The notes beneath the pieces are model-generated. The model saw only the letters and a program-made list of their open reading frames with translations, was not told where the DNA came from and searched no databases. The translations under genes and the position numbers were made by a program. From Amorphophallus konjac (taxonomy: Eukaryota; Streptophyta; Magnoliopsida; Alismatales; Araceae): a stretch of DNA of 64,000 nucleotides. Positions 10,601-19,483 of the stretch are shown here, one piece after another. Position 1 is the first letter of the stretch, and every line of letters begins with the position of its first letter. The DNA is taken from positions 271,752,698 through 271,816,697 of the forward strand of contig CM040128.1 in assembly GCA_022559845.1 (NCBI GenBank), given 5' to 3'.

Positions 10601-11741
10601 GGCAAACCGGGTTTACCGGGGGCGGTGCAGGCAGGGGCGCTGCTACCCTCGAGTGAATTCCTGGGGTAGGTCGCGAGGCGCGCGCCTTTCTAGTTTTTCT
10701 GGGTATAGTCTGCCACCCTTCTTGGTCTTGAGCTGGGGCCATGATAAAGGTCTCATAAGTGGTACGGGCACAGGCTTCCGCCCACTCTTCTGGCAACTCC
10801 TGATATAGTGAGATCATATTGACGGAGGAGGTTATGCTGGGCAGCTCGTGTGGCTGCGGGGGGTCTACTTTATGCTCCCCCATGTCCAGCTCCCCGTCCC
10901 TGATTAAGGACTCAATAACGTCCTTGAAGACGTAGCAGTCTTCAATAGTATGCCCGAGCACCCGATGGTACATGCAGAAGCGCGGGTCATCCTTCTTCTT
11001 CAAGTCGCCAGGCCTTTTCGGCTCGGGCAGTGTGATTTTATTGTAGCTAGTTGCCCATTCAAACAGGAGCTTGGACTTGTCCCGGGAGAAGGAATATAAC
11101 TTGTTTCTCATCTTCTCCCTTAGTGAGGGGCCTTCCCACCGCTCTGTGGCTCTAGGCGGCGGAGGGTTGGCCGCTCCCTTGGCTTTCTCCTTCTGCTTTT
11201 CAAAAGCCTGGAAGTCTAGTGCATGCACCTCCGGGGGAGCCGGCTTCTTTTCCGCCTGCTTGGCCCTCTGGCTTGACATGGCTCGGGTGGAGGAGTATCG
11301 GGCCAAGAATGCCTCGATCTCCGCTACCACATTGTTCAGACGGTCAAATGTCTTGACCTCAGTGCCGATCATCCTTTCTAGGATTTCTTTCTTTAAGTTT
11401 TGCTTGCAGATCTGAACTGCGTCCTCCTGATGCGGGGGGCGTTTGCACCTCATACTAAGGTTCCTCCATCTTTTGATGTAGTCGAGAGCCGACTCGTCAT
11501 TCTTCTGCCTTGTGGCGTAGAGTTCGGCCATGGTAACTTCTCTCTCGGCAACGTAGAACCTTTCCTTGAACTTCTTCTGCATGTCGGGCCAATCGGCCAC
11601 CGACCCGGGTGACAAGCCGGAGTACCATTCAAAGGCAAGTCCGGTAAGTGTTGAGCCGAAGAACTTCAGGAGGTAGGCCTCATCAGCAGCCAGGTCTCCC
11701 ATGACGTTCACATAGTAGGCAATGTGCTCCCTGGGAGACCC
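7461..11741 (-). CDS. Tat-type gag (capsid, nucleocapsid), protease and a second nucleocapsid-like domain
   Basis: This is an open frame of over 1,400 codons. Residues numbered from the ATG at 11711 show: capsid (Retrotrans_gag; FFGSTLTGLAFEWY, about 1-145); a nucleocapsid-like finger at about 245-258 with spacing C-x2-H-x4-H-x4-C (FCMYHRVLGHTIEDC); a Lys-rich and Pro-rich linker; an aspartic protease at about 745-890 with active site LIDPGAAVNILP, where Pro replaces the usual Ser or Thr; a linker; and a second finger at about 1309-1322 (FCPYHQMLGHAIEDC) within about 105 residues that resemble the first finger and its flanks. Gag would package the RNA and protease would mature it. The N-terminal part of gag is cut off by TAA at 11742-11744, so the full protein cannot be made by normal translation. 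Confidence 0.88.
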   Translation of the reverse strand, partial: GSPREHIAYYVNVMGDLAADEAYLLKFFGSTLTGLAFEWYSGLSPGSVADWPDMQKKFKERFYVAEREVTMAELYATRQKNDESALDYIKRWRNLSMRCKRPPHQEDAVQICKQNLKKEILERMIGTEVKTFDRLNNVVAEIEAFLARYSSTRAMSSQRAKQAEKKPAPPEVHALDFQAFEKQKEKAKGAANPPPPRATERWEGPSLREKMRNKLYSFSRDKSKLLFEWATSYNKITLPEPKRPGDLKKKDDPRFCMYHRVLGHTIEDCYVFKDVIESLIRDGELDMGEHKVDPPQPHELPSITSSVNMISLYQELPEEWAEACARTTYETFIMAPAQDQEGWQTIPRKTRKARASRPTPGIHSRVAAPLPAPPPVNPVCHDTAPRLVMRRPTHNKKSSAPLRMYKKTSPTVERLQAIIDGLEDYEQPKIQPVELKQYVPWEEFESLELAPGTEADADKEPPLWGEPIREQPSAAAGKKKKKRRPRGKKKKEVVMACNTLSALFDTALSLEEKEEEPPHEPAEVNQAEASTSQHATRSGRKWGRPPQGSLNIMLRGEQPYQVPDPEVRGTEIPPPLGLYPGGTKSQGAPSFAEFLSARAGRRAHPQGSAATSKASIPQALPATAPAQPEGEFNGIPNLAEFMRETEEAQQTPPAQQTAAEPTKQAPLELALQPQDEGRRSKPEEMKLLKVRAAERIVRHLKKIPTRFTVWEMLSLNEETRQAIIAALQTPAHLEACLAETPPEVAVAFTEDDMLLPTCSHNRPLYMKGQLNGQPINRVLIDPGAAVNILPYRVYQKHYFDVHLVEVKNVKIAGFNQKCEVPMGVAEFNLTFDDFTTKVQFHVINSSTSYKALLGRPWLHQNRVVPSTLHQCIKYPCEGKEVRIFADLHPFEVFECHLSDANLYLEKVKQAPQAARDKGKEKAESGGWFPPPPPGYVAPPHVPFIAQEEGVFKAAPLAIYPTPGAPCLEDLLEDVRVPPGIVKPVIEIECQAAEQRRTFEVPNPEGPPTIFYVAGEKPVKEDNDCRFPDELHDPHVPITGLPYMTDQTARMVRKQKIPPYQPSSRKEMFERMWNPPNLDRRLLKITEHPGLGFSLEDYYETDVISVSTWPGDDPAETADSRETHQDACPGAPAEEAQDEEVFLWKPPSRRCMEKAPSFSEVSTSRGHASEAPSPRPTGEARSSSMGHAPDSPRYDPVMYALYHRQQREIEVLKVRLAKLTSLVADLIQGSLPPWGGRMPRPRGTSPNTPALSRREMRDMASSLIERPTRQGLTLQEKLQKPYSFPREKTRGIFDWACHYGKVSLPRSKRPQDTRRSGDPLFCPYHQMLGHAIEDCYVFKDIAQSLIDRDELRMGDYVVAPPRPHVADSPRTGAYTVSIQRQAPEDAATPVPAGASMMNTRRSPRRTYAPLSQRTSRTRRLRPRRTAG

Positions 11742-13090
11742 TTACCCGTTGAACTTTTCAAATTTCGGCGGCTTGGTGACGCCAGCCGGCAACTTCCTGG
11801 CAGCATAATGAGCCGGGTAGGGTACCCGATAGACGTCGAAAGGCGTCTGGTCCCCATCGCCCCTCTCGGCCAGCTTCATCTCTATCATCTGCTCGAGCAT
11901 CAACCGGCTGACTGCCGCCGGGTCGACTGGACTCGGGTAGAAATGAGCGGGCTGCGCGCTTGGAGTGGCTACCACGGTCGCTCGGGGGGCCATGGGGGAC
12001 CCTTGTGAAAGCGGAGCCCGTGGCGGGGTCACTGCTGTGCAATGTGCTTGCTGCGGGGGCGCGCCCCCGAGAGGATCGAGGGTCGCTGGAAGAGCTGCCC
12101 CGGAAGACTGCCCCCTGTCCCTGGGTACTTCGGGTATAACCTCGGTCTGCCAGGACATCGGGGGAGGTGCGTCCCGCTCACTTAGCTGCCCGGGCCTCGG
12201 AGGTAGTTTCTCATAGCCTGCTCGATCCCTTCCCACTCCTGGTCAGGGAGAGCGGCCTGGGGTTGCGCGTCGATGACAGCGGCAGGAGGGGAGTAGGCCG
12301 TGCGAGCCGAGCGGGCGGCATTGTGCCGGCGCCCTCGGCGATGGCGGTGAACATTCTTGGACGGCACCGGAATGACAGGTGCCGGTCGGAGAGTGGGGGT
12401 CACTGCCTCGACTTTATCATCGCGTCGGGCCCTCCTGGGGCGGAAGGTGCTGGGCCCTGCCTGGGCAGGTACAGTGGGCTGGGTCTCCTTAGGTACCCAG
12501 ACTTGCTTCAGTTTAGCCGGCCTGTGAACCGGCGTCCTCTTTGGCGTCACGGCTGGGGTCGCGGGCACTGCCCTCTCTTTCAGCTTCTCCAGTCCGTGGA
12601 AAGAGTTGCGGACTGGGATGGTAGGGACGATGCGGTCCGGTGTCACCTGGGACCTCTGCCCGTCTAGGCGGACTCGGAGGGCCCCAACTGTCATGGACTT
12701 CCCGGAGTTGGAGGCGCGACGCCCTGATCCGGCACTGGTGTTGTTTCTCCGGAGCCTTCTCCGGTAGGATGTCGACCCCTGGTGGGATGGGCCGGTGGTG
12801 TGGTGCACGTTGTGCACGTTGCAGCTGAGCGTCGTTGTGGGGACGCTATTGTTATCTTCGGCCACAGCTCGGCCGGCAGCAGCTCCCATGACCCCCGGGG
12901 CGGGGGCGTTGATCTGGGCCTCCTCGGGTGTTTCCACGTCGAGGATCTCGGCGAAGGCCACCCCCAAGAAGTTGGGGAAGCCCACAGTGGGAGGGAAACT
13001 CCCGAAAGCGAGGGGTACCGCCAGGTAGCCACCCCGCACGTGATTCTCCACAACCTCAGGGCTACAGACAACAGCCATTGTCGGCTCCAT
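11742..13090 (-). pseudogene. N-terminal gag region of the Tat-type element (frameshift and nonsense)
   Basis: Two frames cover this stretch. The first runs from ATG at 13090 to TAA at 12182 (302 residues; basic and Pro-rich, no known domain). The second is open from about 12236 to the TAA at 11742 and ends in the conserved run-in to the capsid (KPPKFEKFNG). The two overlap at 12182-12236, so a small indel probably split one gag reading frame. Alternatively the first ORF is a separate upstream ORF, as known for some Ogre-type elements; I cannot decide between these. The next capsid residues continue in frame directly after the TAA at 11742, which supports a point mutation there. Confidence 0.65.
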
Positions 13091-13171
13091 GATGTTGCTT
13101 TCTCTTCTCTGCTTAATTTTTTCTGCATTTAAGAAAGTGGCACAATTAGTGTAACAGGAAGGGGGCCGCGG

Positions 13172-13472
13172 GGCCCCTAATTTCGGCAAAGAGATGAAGG
13201 GCGGATAGGTCCCACCGGGCGTGCCAGAGTTGTGGACGCACTAAAAAATTCGCTGGCGTCGGGTGGTTCGTCTATTAAGTGCGTGGGCGTGCCAGTCACA
13301 AAGTGACAATTTATTCGGGCTCCGAAGAGCCCATGGTGCGCTCGCTCTGACTTCGTCAGATGATTGTGTGGTTCGTGTCGGGACCGAATCCCGTCGCGCC
13401 ATGAAGGTCACGACGTCATTTACATCCCCCATACGAGGGAATACCCTTGATTAATTGCCGAAATTAGGGGCC
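13172..13472 (-). promoter_or_regulatory. Primer-binding site region with an 18-bp inverted repeat
   Basis: On the minus strand a sequence beginning TGGCACGCCCGGTGGGACC (13226 down to 13208) sits four bases inside a TG...CA-type LTR edge at 13231, the position of a primer-binding site. It resembles the 3' end of a plant tRNA, perhaps Lys, but imperfectly. A similar GGGCGTGCCAG recurs near 13288. Perfect 18-bp inverted arms (13172-13189 and 13455-13472) flank it, one in the leader and one inside the LTR. Confidence 0.5.
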
Positions 13473-14146
13473 ACACGGCCTAAAAGAGTAATACTAATTA
13501 TGCGAGAGAGATATAGGTAGATCACACTGAGGGTTTTATTAAAGCCATAAATCGCCGGCCGCATAGGCCGCTCGGGGACCTTTTCATATTCGGACACGGG
13601 CCCGTAACAGGAACACGGCGAGAAAACCATGGTGGCTCCCTTCAAATGTCTGCCGAGCATATGGCAATTTCAATGAGGATTCGGAAGGTATCCGGAACGA
13701 GAAACAAATCCGGCCCGATTAAGCTGTCGGCCCGAGGTTAGATCAAGACCTGGCCATATCGGGGTAATTCCCAAGACTCGGGCTTGACCTGAAAGGGCGG
13801 CGTTGTTGTTCCTTTTGTCCCGGGTTACGGGGAGAGGTAGGGGCTGCAGTGTTAGCCTTGATGTCTTTTATCTGGGGTTTTCTTAGTTATATCTTCTGGG
13901 ATTTCTGATTTGATGCTTATTGTCCATCCATGCCTTTGTCCGGGGTGATTTCTCTTCTTTTATTCATTACCGTTATTGTTATCATTATTATTTATTTATT
14001 GTCTATCTCCTTGTTGCCCCTCCCGCCTCTTTTATTATGATTAGTATTGCGCACTCGAAGTCCTTTAATGAGCACATTTTTTTTATTGATTTATTTACCA
14101 TTTGTTAAGGCCATTATCATGTTATGTATATGCATGGGTGTGGTGT

Positions 14147-14555
14147 GCCGGCGAAGGGAAGGTAAGGGTGTACCGCTGAGAAGCCCAGAGGGTAGTGTGC
14201 CGGCGAAGGATGGAAAAGGTGTACCGCTGAGGGCAGGAAAAGGGGTACCGGTGGAGGTTATGGAAGAAAGGGTGTGCCGCTGAGGGGAGTGTACCGCTGA
14301 AGGTGGAGGATAGGGCGTACCGCTGGGGGGGGGGCAACAAGGTGTGCCGGCCAAGGGAATTGGGGTGTACCGCTGAGGGTTCAAGAGGCGTGCCGCTGGG
14401 GGCTGAAAAGAGTGTACCGCTGAAGGTGGAGGATAGGGTGTATCGCTGGGGGGTAACAAGGTGTGCCGGCCAAGGGAATTGGGGTGTACCGCTGAGGGTC
14501 CAAGAGGCGTGCCGTTGGGGGCTGAAAAGAGTGTGCCGCTGAAGGGCCAGTCAGG
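14147..14555. repeat. Tandem array with GTACCGCTGA / GTGCCGGC core
   Basis: Many imperfect units of about 20-35 bp end in TACCGCTGAGG or TGCCGCTGGGG, with a longer duplication of about 125 bp (from 14,297 and from 14,420). Unit length drifts, which fits replication slippage. Confidence 0.85.
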
Positions 14556-14784
14556 ATTTGGGGGCAAAGATACAGTCAATTTTCAATTATCGGGTTTAAG
14601 GCTTTTCTTTTCTTCCTATCTTGATTTTTACGTAGTTTTATATAAGCTTCCCCCTTGTTTGTTTGGTTCAGCCTCCCTGCCGTCGGTCGGAAGTTCGGGT
14701 TGCCAAACAGTTAATCAGTTCGGTTCAGTTCTCGTTATGGTGCTGGCAATGATTTGATTAGCTGGAAGGTTTCATTAGCCATGG

Positions 14785-15065
14785 GGCCGTGCCGCTGAAG
14801 GCCCTTCGGGGCGTACCGCTGAACCCCAAAGGGGTTGTGCCGCTGAACACCCAAAGAGGTGTGCCGGTGAAGCCACCCCCAGGGGGTGTACCGCTGAAGA
14901 CCCAAAGGGCGTGCCTCTGAACACCCAAAGGGGTGTGCCGCTGAACCCCAAAATGGGGTGTGCCGCTGAACCCCAAGACGGGGTGTGCCGCTGAACCCAA
15001 AATGGGGTGTGCCGCTGGGCAACCCTGGGTGTGCCGTTGAAGGCCAAATTGGGCGTGTTTCTGAG
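14785..15065. repeat. Second array with TGCCGCTGAAC core
   Basis: About ten units of 22-33 bp read GTGCCGCTGAACCC followed by a short variable stretch such as CAAAATGGG. The core is the same as in the array 230 bp to the left, so the two share an origin. Confidence 0.85.
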
Positions 15066-16399
15066 CCCTGTTCTGAGCCCGTTGTGGACACGAGTCATGT
15101 CCTATTTGGCTCTCTTTGAGGCCCACGAGCTGTGGGGCCTTTTGTGCTTGATTTCTCCGGGGTTTCTTCACTCGGCGCCGTTGTTGACGCGAGGCCGAGC
15201 AGGATATCAAGGCATGCATTTTTCGGTGTCCACACTCTGCCAAGGTCGTTTTGATGGTAAAAGGAGTAGATGAACGCGGAGATGCTATCCATTTTGACGT
15301 CTCCGATTGTAGAGCAAGTCGTGAACATCCTAACCTTAGCATATGAAGTGACTTCAAGTGGGCTCCATGGAACATACACAATTTTGGGAGATTGATGTTA
15401 TTGGTGGTGTATTCCATCGAGCAATTGGTGCACAAGGTGGACTTATCACGTCTAAAAACTGTAAGCAGTAACGAAGAATCTTCGGGAGGCCCGTATGCAG
15501 AATAACAGAGTTGGGTTTAGTCATCTTCTTTAAGTGGACAGTGACTTGGTGGCAAATTTACCATGCTTGGGGACCGCCATGCATGCGGTCGCAAACAATG
15601 TAGAGGGAATAGACTCAGGGGTCTCGACCTTTTGTTCAATTGTGTAACACTTAAACTTGTTCTTGGACAGTGGTGAGCGGAGTTCCCAAGAGACGAATCG
15701 AACGTTGAGCTGAGTGTCAGGTGTCGATTCTCCTTCAGGTGTTTGGAGGAGGTGACCTCAGAGAAGAAAAGAGGCAAAAGGGAGCCGAGTGGTGATGCCA
15801 GACGTTGAAGCTAATTGTTCTCTTGCAAAGAAAAACTCTCAACGGGGGGTGGGGTGCCCCAGAATAACCCTCCAATGCTTAAGGCAGCGATCAGTGAAAG
15901 AGAAAATAATTAATGGAGTAGAAGGAGCAGTTCTTACGTACCTTGCGATAATGATGTACTATATCTTTTATAGGCCTCAGGGTCCAGAGGCATGCACCTA
16001 TGGGGGTTTCTCTCTAGTCATGATTGCGGGCAGAATAAGAGTTAGATCCCAGGCCGACACGGCTATAGTTATGGAAACTCAAAGAGTACAAAGTGGTCAC
16101 GGAGGCGAGCGAAATCTGCAGTAGGATTCGAGATGATTACAGAAGGGAAATTGCGTTAGAATTAGCACTGTGTGGATCTCCCGCATATTATCCAGTCAGA
16201 TTTGGATTAAATTGGGAAGGCGACTGGAAGCGGCCACATCACTTGCCCCTTAGTCCTCGGTGCCGGGTTCGCTAGCTAGCATGCAACGGGGACAATTCAT
16301 CAATAGTCTGTGATCGCTGTGTCTTCCAAGAATTGTGGGTATGTTGTGTGCTGCAAGTTATGCTCGGGGTCACAGTGTTGAGAGGTGACCAAGGCTAAG

Positions 16400-17065
16400 G
16401 CCATTAGCTAGTCGAGCCTGAGGTTATAAACTAGAAGGTTCTCATGGTTGCAGTTGTTGTTTGGCCGACAATGAGGATGTAGAGAGATATATGTGGTTGA
16501 GGCTGACATTTGGCCGAGCCGAAAAGTGAAATTGTATTACAACCAAGGCTAAGGCAGGTAATAGGCCACGCCTGAGGCTATGTCGAGGTTACATGGTGGG
16601 GTAACCAAGGGTAAGGCCGACAACTTGTCACACCTCAGGTTAAGGCCTACGATTGGCCGAGGGTGATGACCGAGGCTAAGGTCTACGATTGGCCACACCT
16701 ATAGCCGTGCAAAGAGATAATCAGGCTATGGTCACTTGGTGACTAGGCCGAAGGTTACAGAGTGCTAACCATGCTAGGGCTGACAATCGGCTAAGCCAAA
16801 GGTTATCCAATCCATTGAGAGGAAACTAGACTATGGCCATTGGTCGATGAGGTCGAAGGTTACATAGAGAGATGATCAAGGCTAAGGCTTGCGATTGGCC
16901 ATAGCTAGAGTCATGCAGATCAATAAGTGGGTCTAAGGCCTGCACTTGGCCGTGATCAAGGTTACAAAAGTCGATGACCGAGCTAAGACCATCAATTGGC
17001 GGCACCAAAGATCATGTAGATCGATGACCTAGCTAAGGCTATCAATTGACCGCAACGAAGGTCAT
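16400..17065. repeat. Degenerate tandem array in the gag-only element
   Basis: The motif CTAAGGC(C/T)-x-ACAATTGGCC with GGTTACA or GGTCATG recurs about every 50-60 bp. The same motif family builds the long array at 55,890-58,140. Confidence 0.75.
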
Positions 17066-17185
17066 GAAAGTATAATGGCACATTTGAAAAAATTGGAGCA
17101 TTTCATAGCAAACTCAAATGCACAAGTACAAGAAATTGTACATGATAGGCGTGGAGGTCTTCTACATGCCAAGTTCGAGGGAGGA

Positions 17186-18835
17186 TTATACCTTCGAGGG
17201 TTTTAAGGCTATATGCTCCTCGGTGGAGATGACGATATGATCGTCGTGAGAGGTCTTGACTCCGTCAAGGTCTTCATCGGAGTAGGTGATGGCTTCCCTC
17301 GGCCTTGGCTGGTCTGGCGATCTAATGGTGAGGACCTCCTGAGCATAGGATTGTCCTTTGTGGTCATTGTTGTCACCTCCGACGCTCTCGCTAAAGATGG
17401 CCATGATGACGCCTTTGTGTTTCTGTTGCTGAGGCTCGTCAGCTTCTAGCTCAGGTTCTTGTGCTGGATGCTTTCTCTTATCGTCAGCGAGGCTTGAGTC
17501 AAGGAACCCTGGGTGGATTAGCTGTTGCATCTCTCGACAAAAGGGCGGCACACTCATCAGTGGTGTAACCATCGTCCCGGTGGAACTCACAGTACTTTGT
17601 CTTGTCTCGACTGTTGGGATTGCTAGGCAGTAGCGTGGGCGGACAAAGATAGGGCTTATCCTAGATCTGCATCATGATATGGTTGTAGGGAACAATAAGG
17701 CGAGGAAAGTCTTTTTGCAGGTGCCGACAATCTTCCCTTTGATTGTCTCATTGGGGACACCTATCTCCATGGTCCTCCATGGTGGGCCTTTGTCGTGCCT
17801 CTTAGATGAGGTTGTCCCCCATATGAGATGCGAGAATGTTCTCCTTGTTGTTGTACCTTTGAGCCTTTGTCATTAATTCTAGGAAAGAAGTTAGTAGCTT
17901 CATGGTTAGGGAGCCTCGGAAGTTGAGGTCCGTAGTCTCGTTGAGCATTGTCGCGATGGTAGTTGAGATGCCTAGTTGCTACGTGGAGGCCCTCGGTAAG
18001 GAACCGACCTATGGCTTTCTCCCTTCCTCTGCTTTAGCCCTATGAGGTAGGCATAGGTCTTTATCTATTGGGAATGCCTGACAAAGTGAGAGAGAAAAGC
18101 ATAGTTAGCATCTTGAACTAGGCTACTGCTCCCTCTCTAGGGTGAGAGAGAAATCTCGACATTTGATTTGGTCTAACACTTTTGTAAGGGTGAGGAGTGT
18201 GTCAAACTTTTTTCAGTGCTCGAAAGGGTTTGAAGTCCCATTGTAGGGCTTCATGGATGAGAGCTCTAGTTTCTCGAGGTGAACTGCAGCTAAGATCTTT
18301 GGAGGGAAGGGCGAGTAGTTAACCTGGGCGGAAGAGCTGGCTTGCTTGGCCACCTTAGTGGCCATCTCTTTCATCTCATGCTTCATATCTTTAATTTGCT
18401 GCTCCATTACGAGGAGAATCGCGAGAGGGGATTGTAAGTCTGAGAGAACGTAGGACATGTTCACTTTGGTTGTCCGTGGGGAAGAGGAGTGAGTTGACTC
18501 TATAGTGGCAGCGCGAGGCTCTAGTGGAGCGGCGGCACCCGCAACGGGAGCATTATGGCTCCGCTGTGTTGGGGGTTGGCTATCGCCCTCTCGGGCTGCT
18601 ATGTTGATAGGTTAAACTGTAGGCAGGGGAGTCTGGGCGAGCTATCAACTAGGGCATCGATCATGTCCTTAAGTGGCACAAGGCCCAAGACGATCTCCTT
18701 TAGATGATTTACTTGCCCAATTAGGGCATCGAATTGCTCCTTGGAGACTTCCTCAATGAGAGTCTGCTTAGCAGATGAGTGCTGGGATTTGGTGTTAGCG
18801 TTAGCTCGTAATTGGGTTTTTCGAGAAGGTGCCAT
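17186..18835 (-). pseudogene. Gag remnant of the gag-only element
   Basis: Start ATG at 18835 (MAPSRKTQLRANANTK). A coiled-coil-like stretch follows, then the run-in to a capsid at 18213-18330 (LEKLELSSMKPYNGTSNPFEH, a typical plant gypsy motif in a slightly altered form). Near 17,600 a nucleocapsid finger C-x2-H-x4-Y-x4-C (CEFHRDDGYTTDEC) is followed by a frameshift. The last recognisable part (ITYSDEDLDGVKTSHDDHIV) is the segment that normally sits just before the protease, and coding similarity stops there. Frameshifts and stops break the frame between these islands. Confidence 0.75.
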
Positions 18836-19483
18836 GACTTCTTATCTCTTCCATAGACAGTGCCCAAGTGTTGTGTAACACTTAAACTTGTAGTCAGGAC
18901 TGAGCAAGAACTTGGACAGTGGCGAGCGGAGTTCCCAAAGGACGAGTTGAACATTGAGCTCAGCATTAGGTGTCAATTCTCCTCTAGATGTTTGGAGGAG
19001 GTGATTGGGAGAAGAAAAGAGGCGAAGGGAGCCGAGTGGTGATGTTGAATGTTGAAGTTGATTGTTCTCCTACGAAGAAAAAGTATTCAACATTGGGTGG
19101 GATGTCTCGGAGAACCCTATGATGCTTAAGTCAACGATAAATGGAGGAGAAAGAGATTAATAGAGTAGAATGAGCCGTTCTTGCATACCTTGCGACATTG
19201 ATGTACTGTACTTTTTATAGGCCTTAGGGTCCAAAGACATGCACCTCCAGGGTTTCTCCCCGGTCATGACCATGGACGATCTTGGGTGGACTAGGTCGTA
19301 GATATGAAAACTCAGAGAGTCCAAATCTTTTATGGAGGCGAGTAGAATCTGGAGCAGGATCCGAGATGATTATGGAAGGAAAATTACGTCAGATTTGGCA
19401 TCGCATGGATCTTGCACCCGTTATCCAATCAGATTTGGACTCAAATTATAAAGGCGACGGGAAGCACTCACGTCATGTTCAAT

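Larger units (their letters stand above)
13231..15632 (-). mobile_element. 5' LTR region of the large Tat-type element (outer edge not found)
   Basis: The inner edge is placed at 13231 (TGTGGACGCA on the + strand) from the adjacent primer-binding-like site. On the minus strand AATAAA near 13311 fits a polyadenylation signal in the LTR. Two minisatellite arrays (14147-14555 and 14785-15065) lie inside or next to it. The partner LTR lies outside the window, so the length cannot be fixed. No credible gene is seen from 13.2 to 15.6 kb; a short minus-strand ORF at 15,095-15,379 is unrecognised. Confidence 0.45.
15641..19475 (-). mobile_element. Small gag-only LTR retrotransposon, minus strand
   Basis: Direct repeats at 15641-16241 and 18872-19475 are about 600 bp, share TGTGTAACACTTAAACTTG at one end and end in CA, and are clearly diverged. 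On the minus strand a purine-rich run (CTAAGGGGCAAG) precedes the left repeat, so that is the 3' LTR. The element is flanked by an exact 8-bp direct repeat TGTTCAAT (15633-15640 and 19476-19483). Inside are a gag remnant (17186-18835), a tandem array and no protease, reverse transcriptase or integrase. This matches the non-autonomous TR-GAG type. The element at 52-60 kb is a relative. Confidence 0.85.

Noticed and set aside
15171..15190. GGCGCCGTTGTTGACG, similar to a tRNA-Asp primer site
   Set aside because: No LTR edge next to it and the strand is wrong for the nearby elements.
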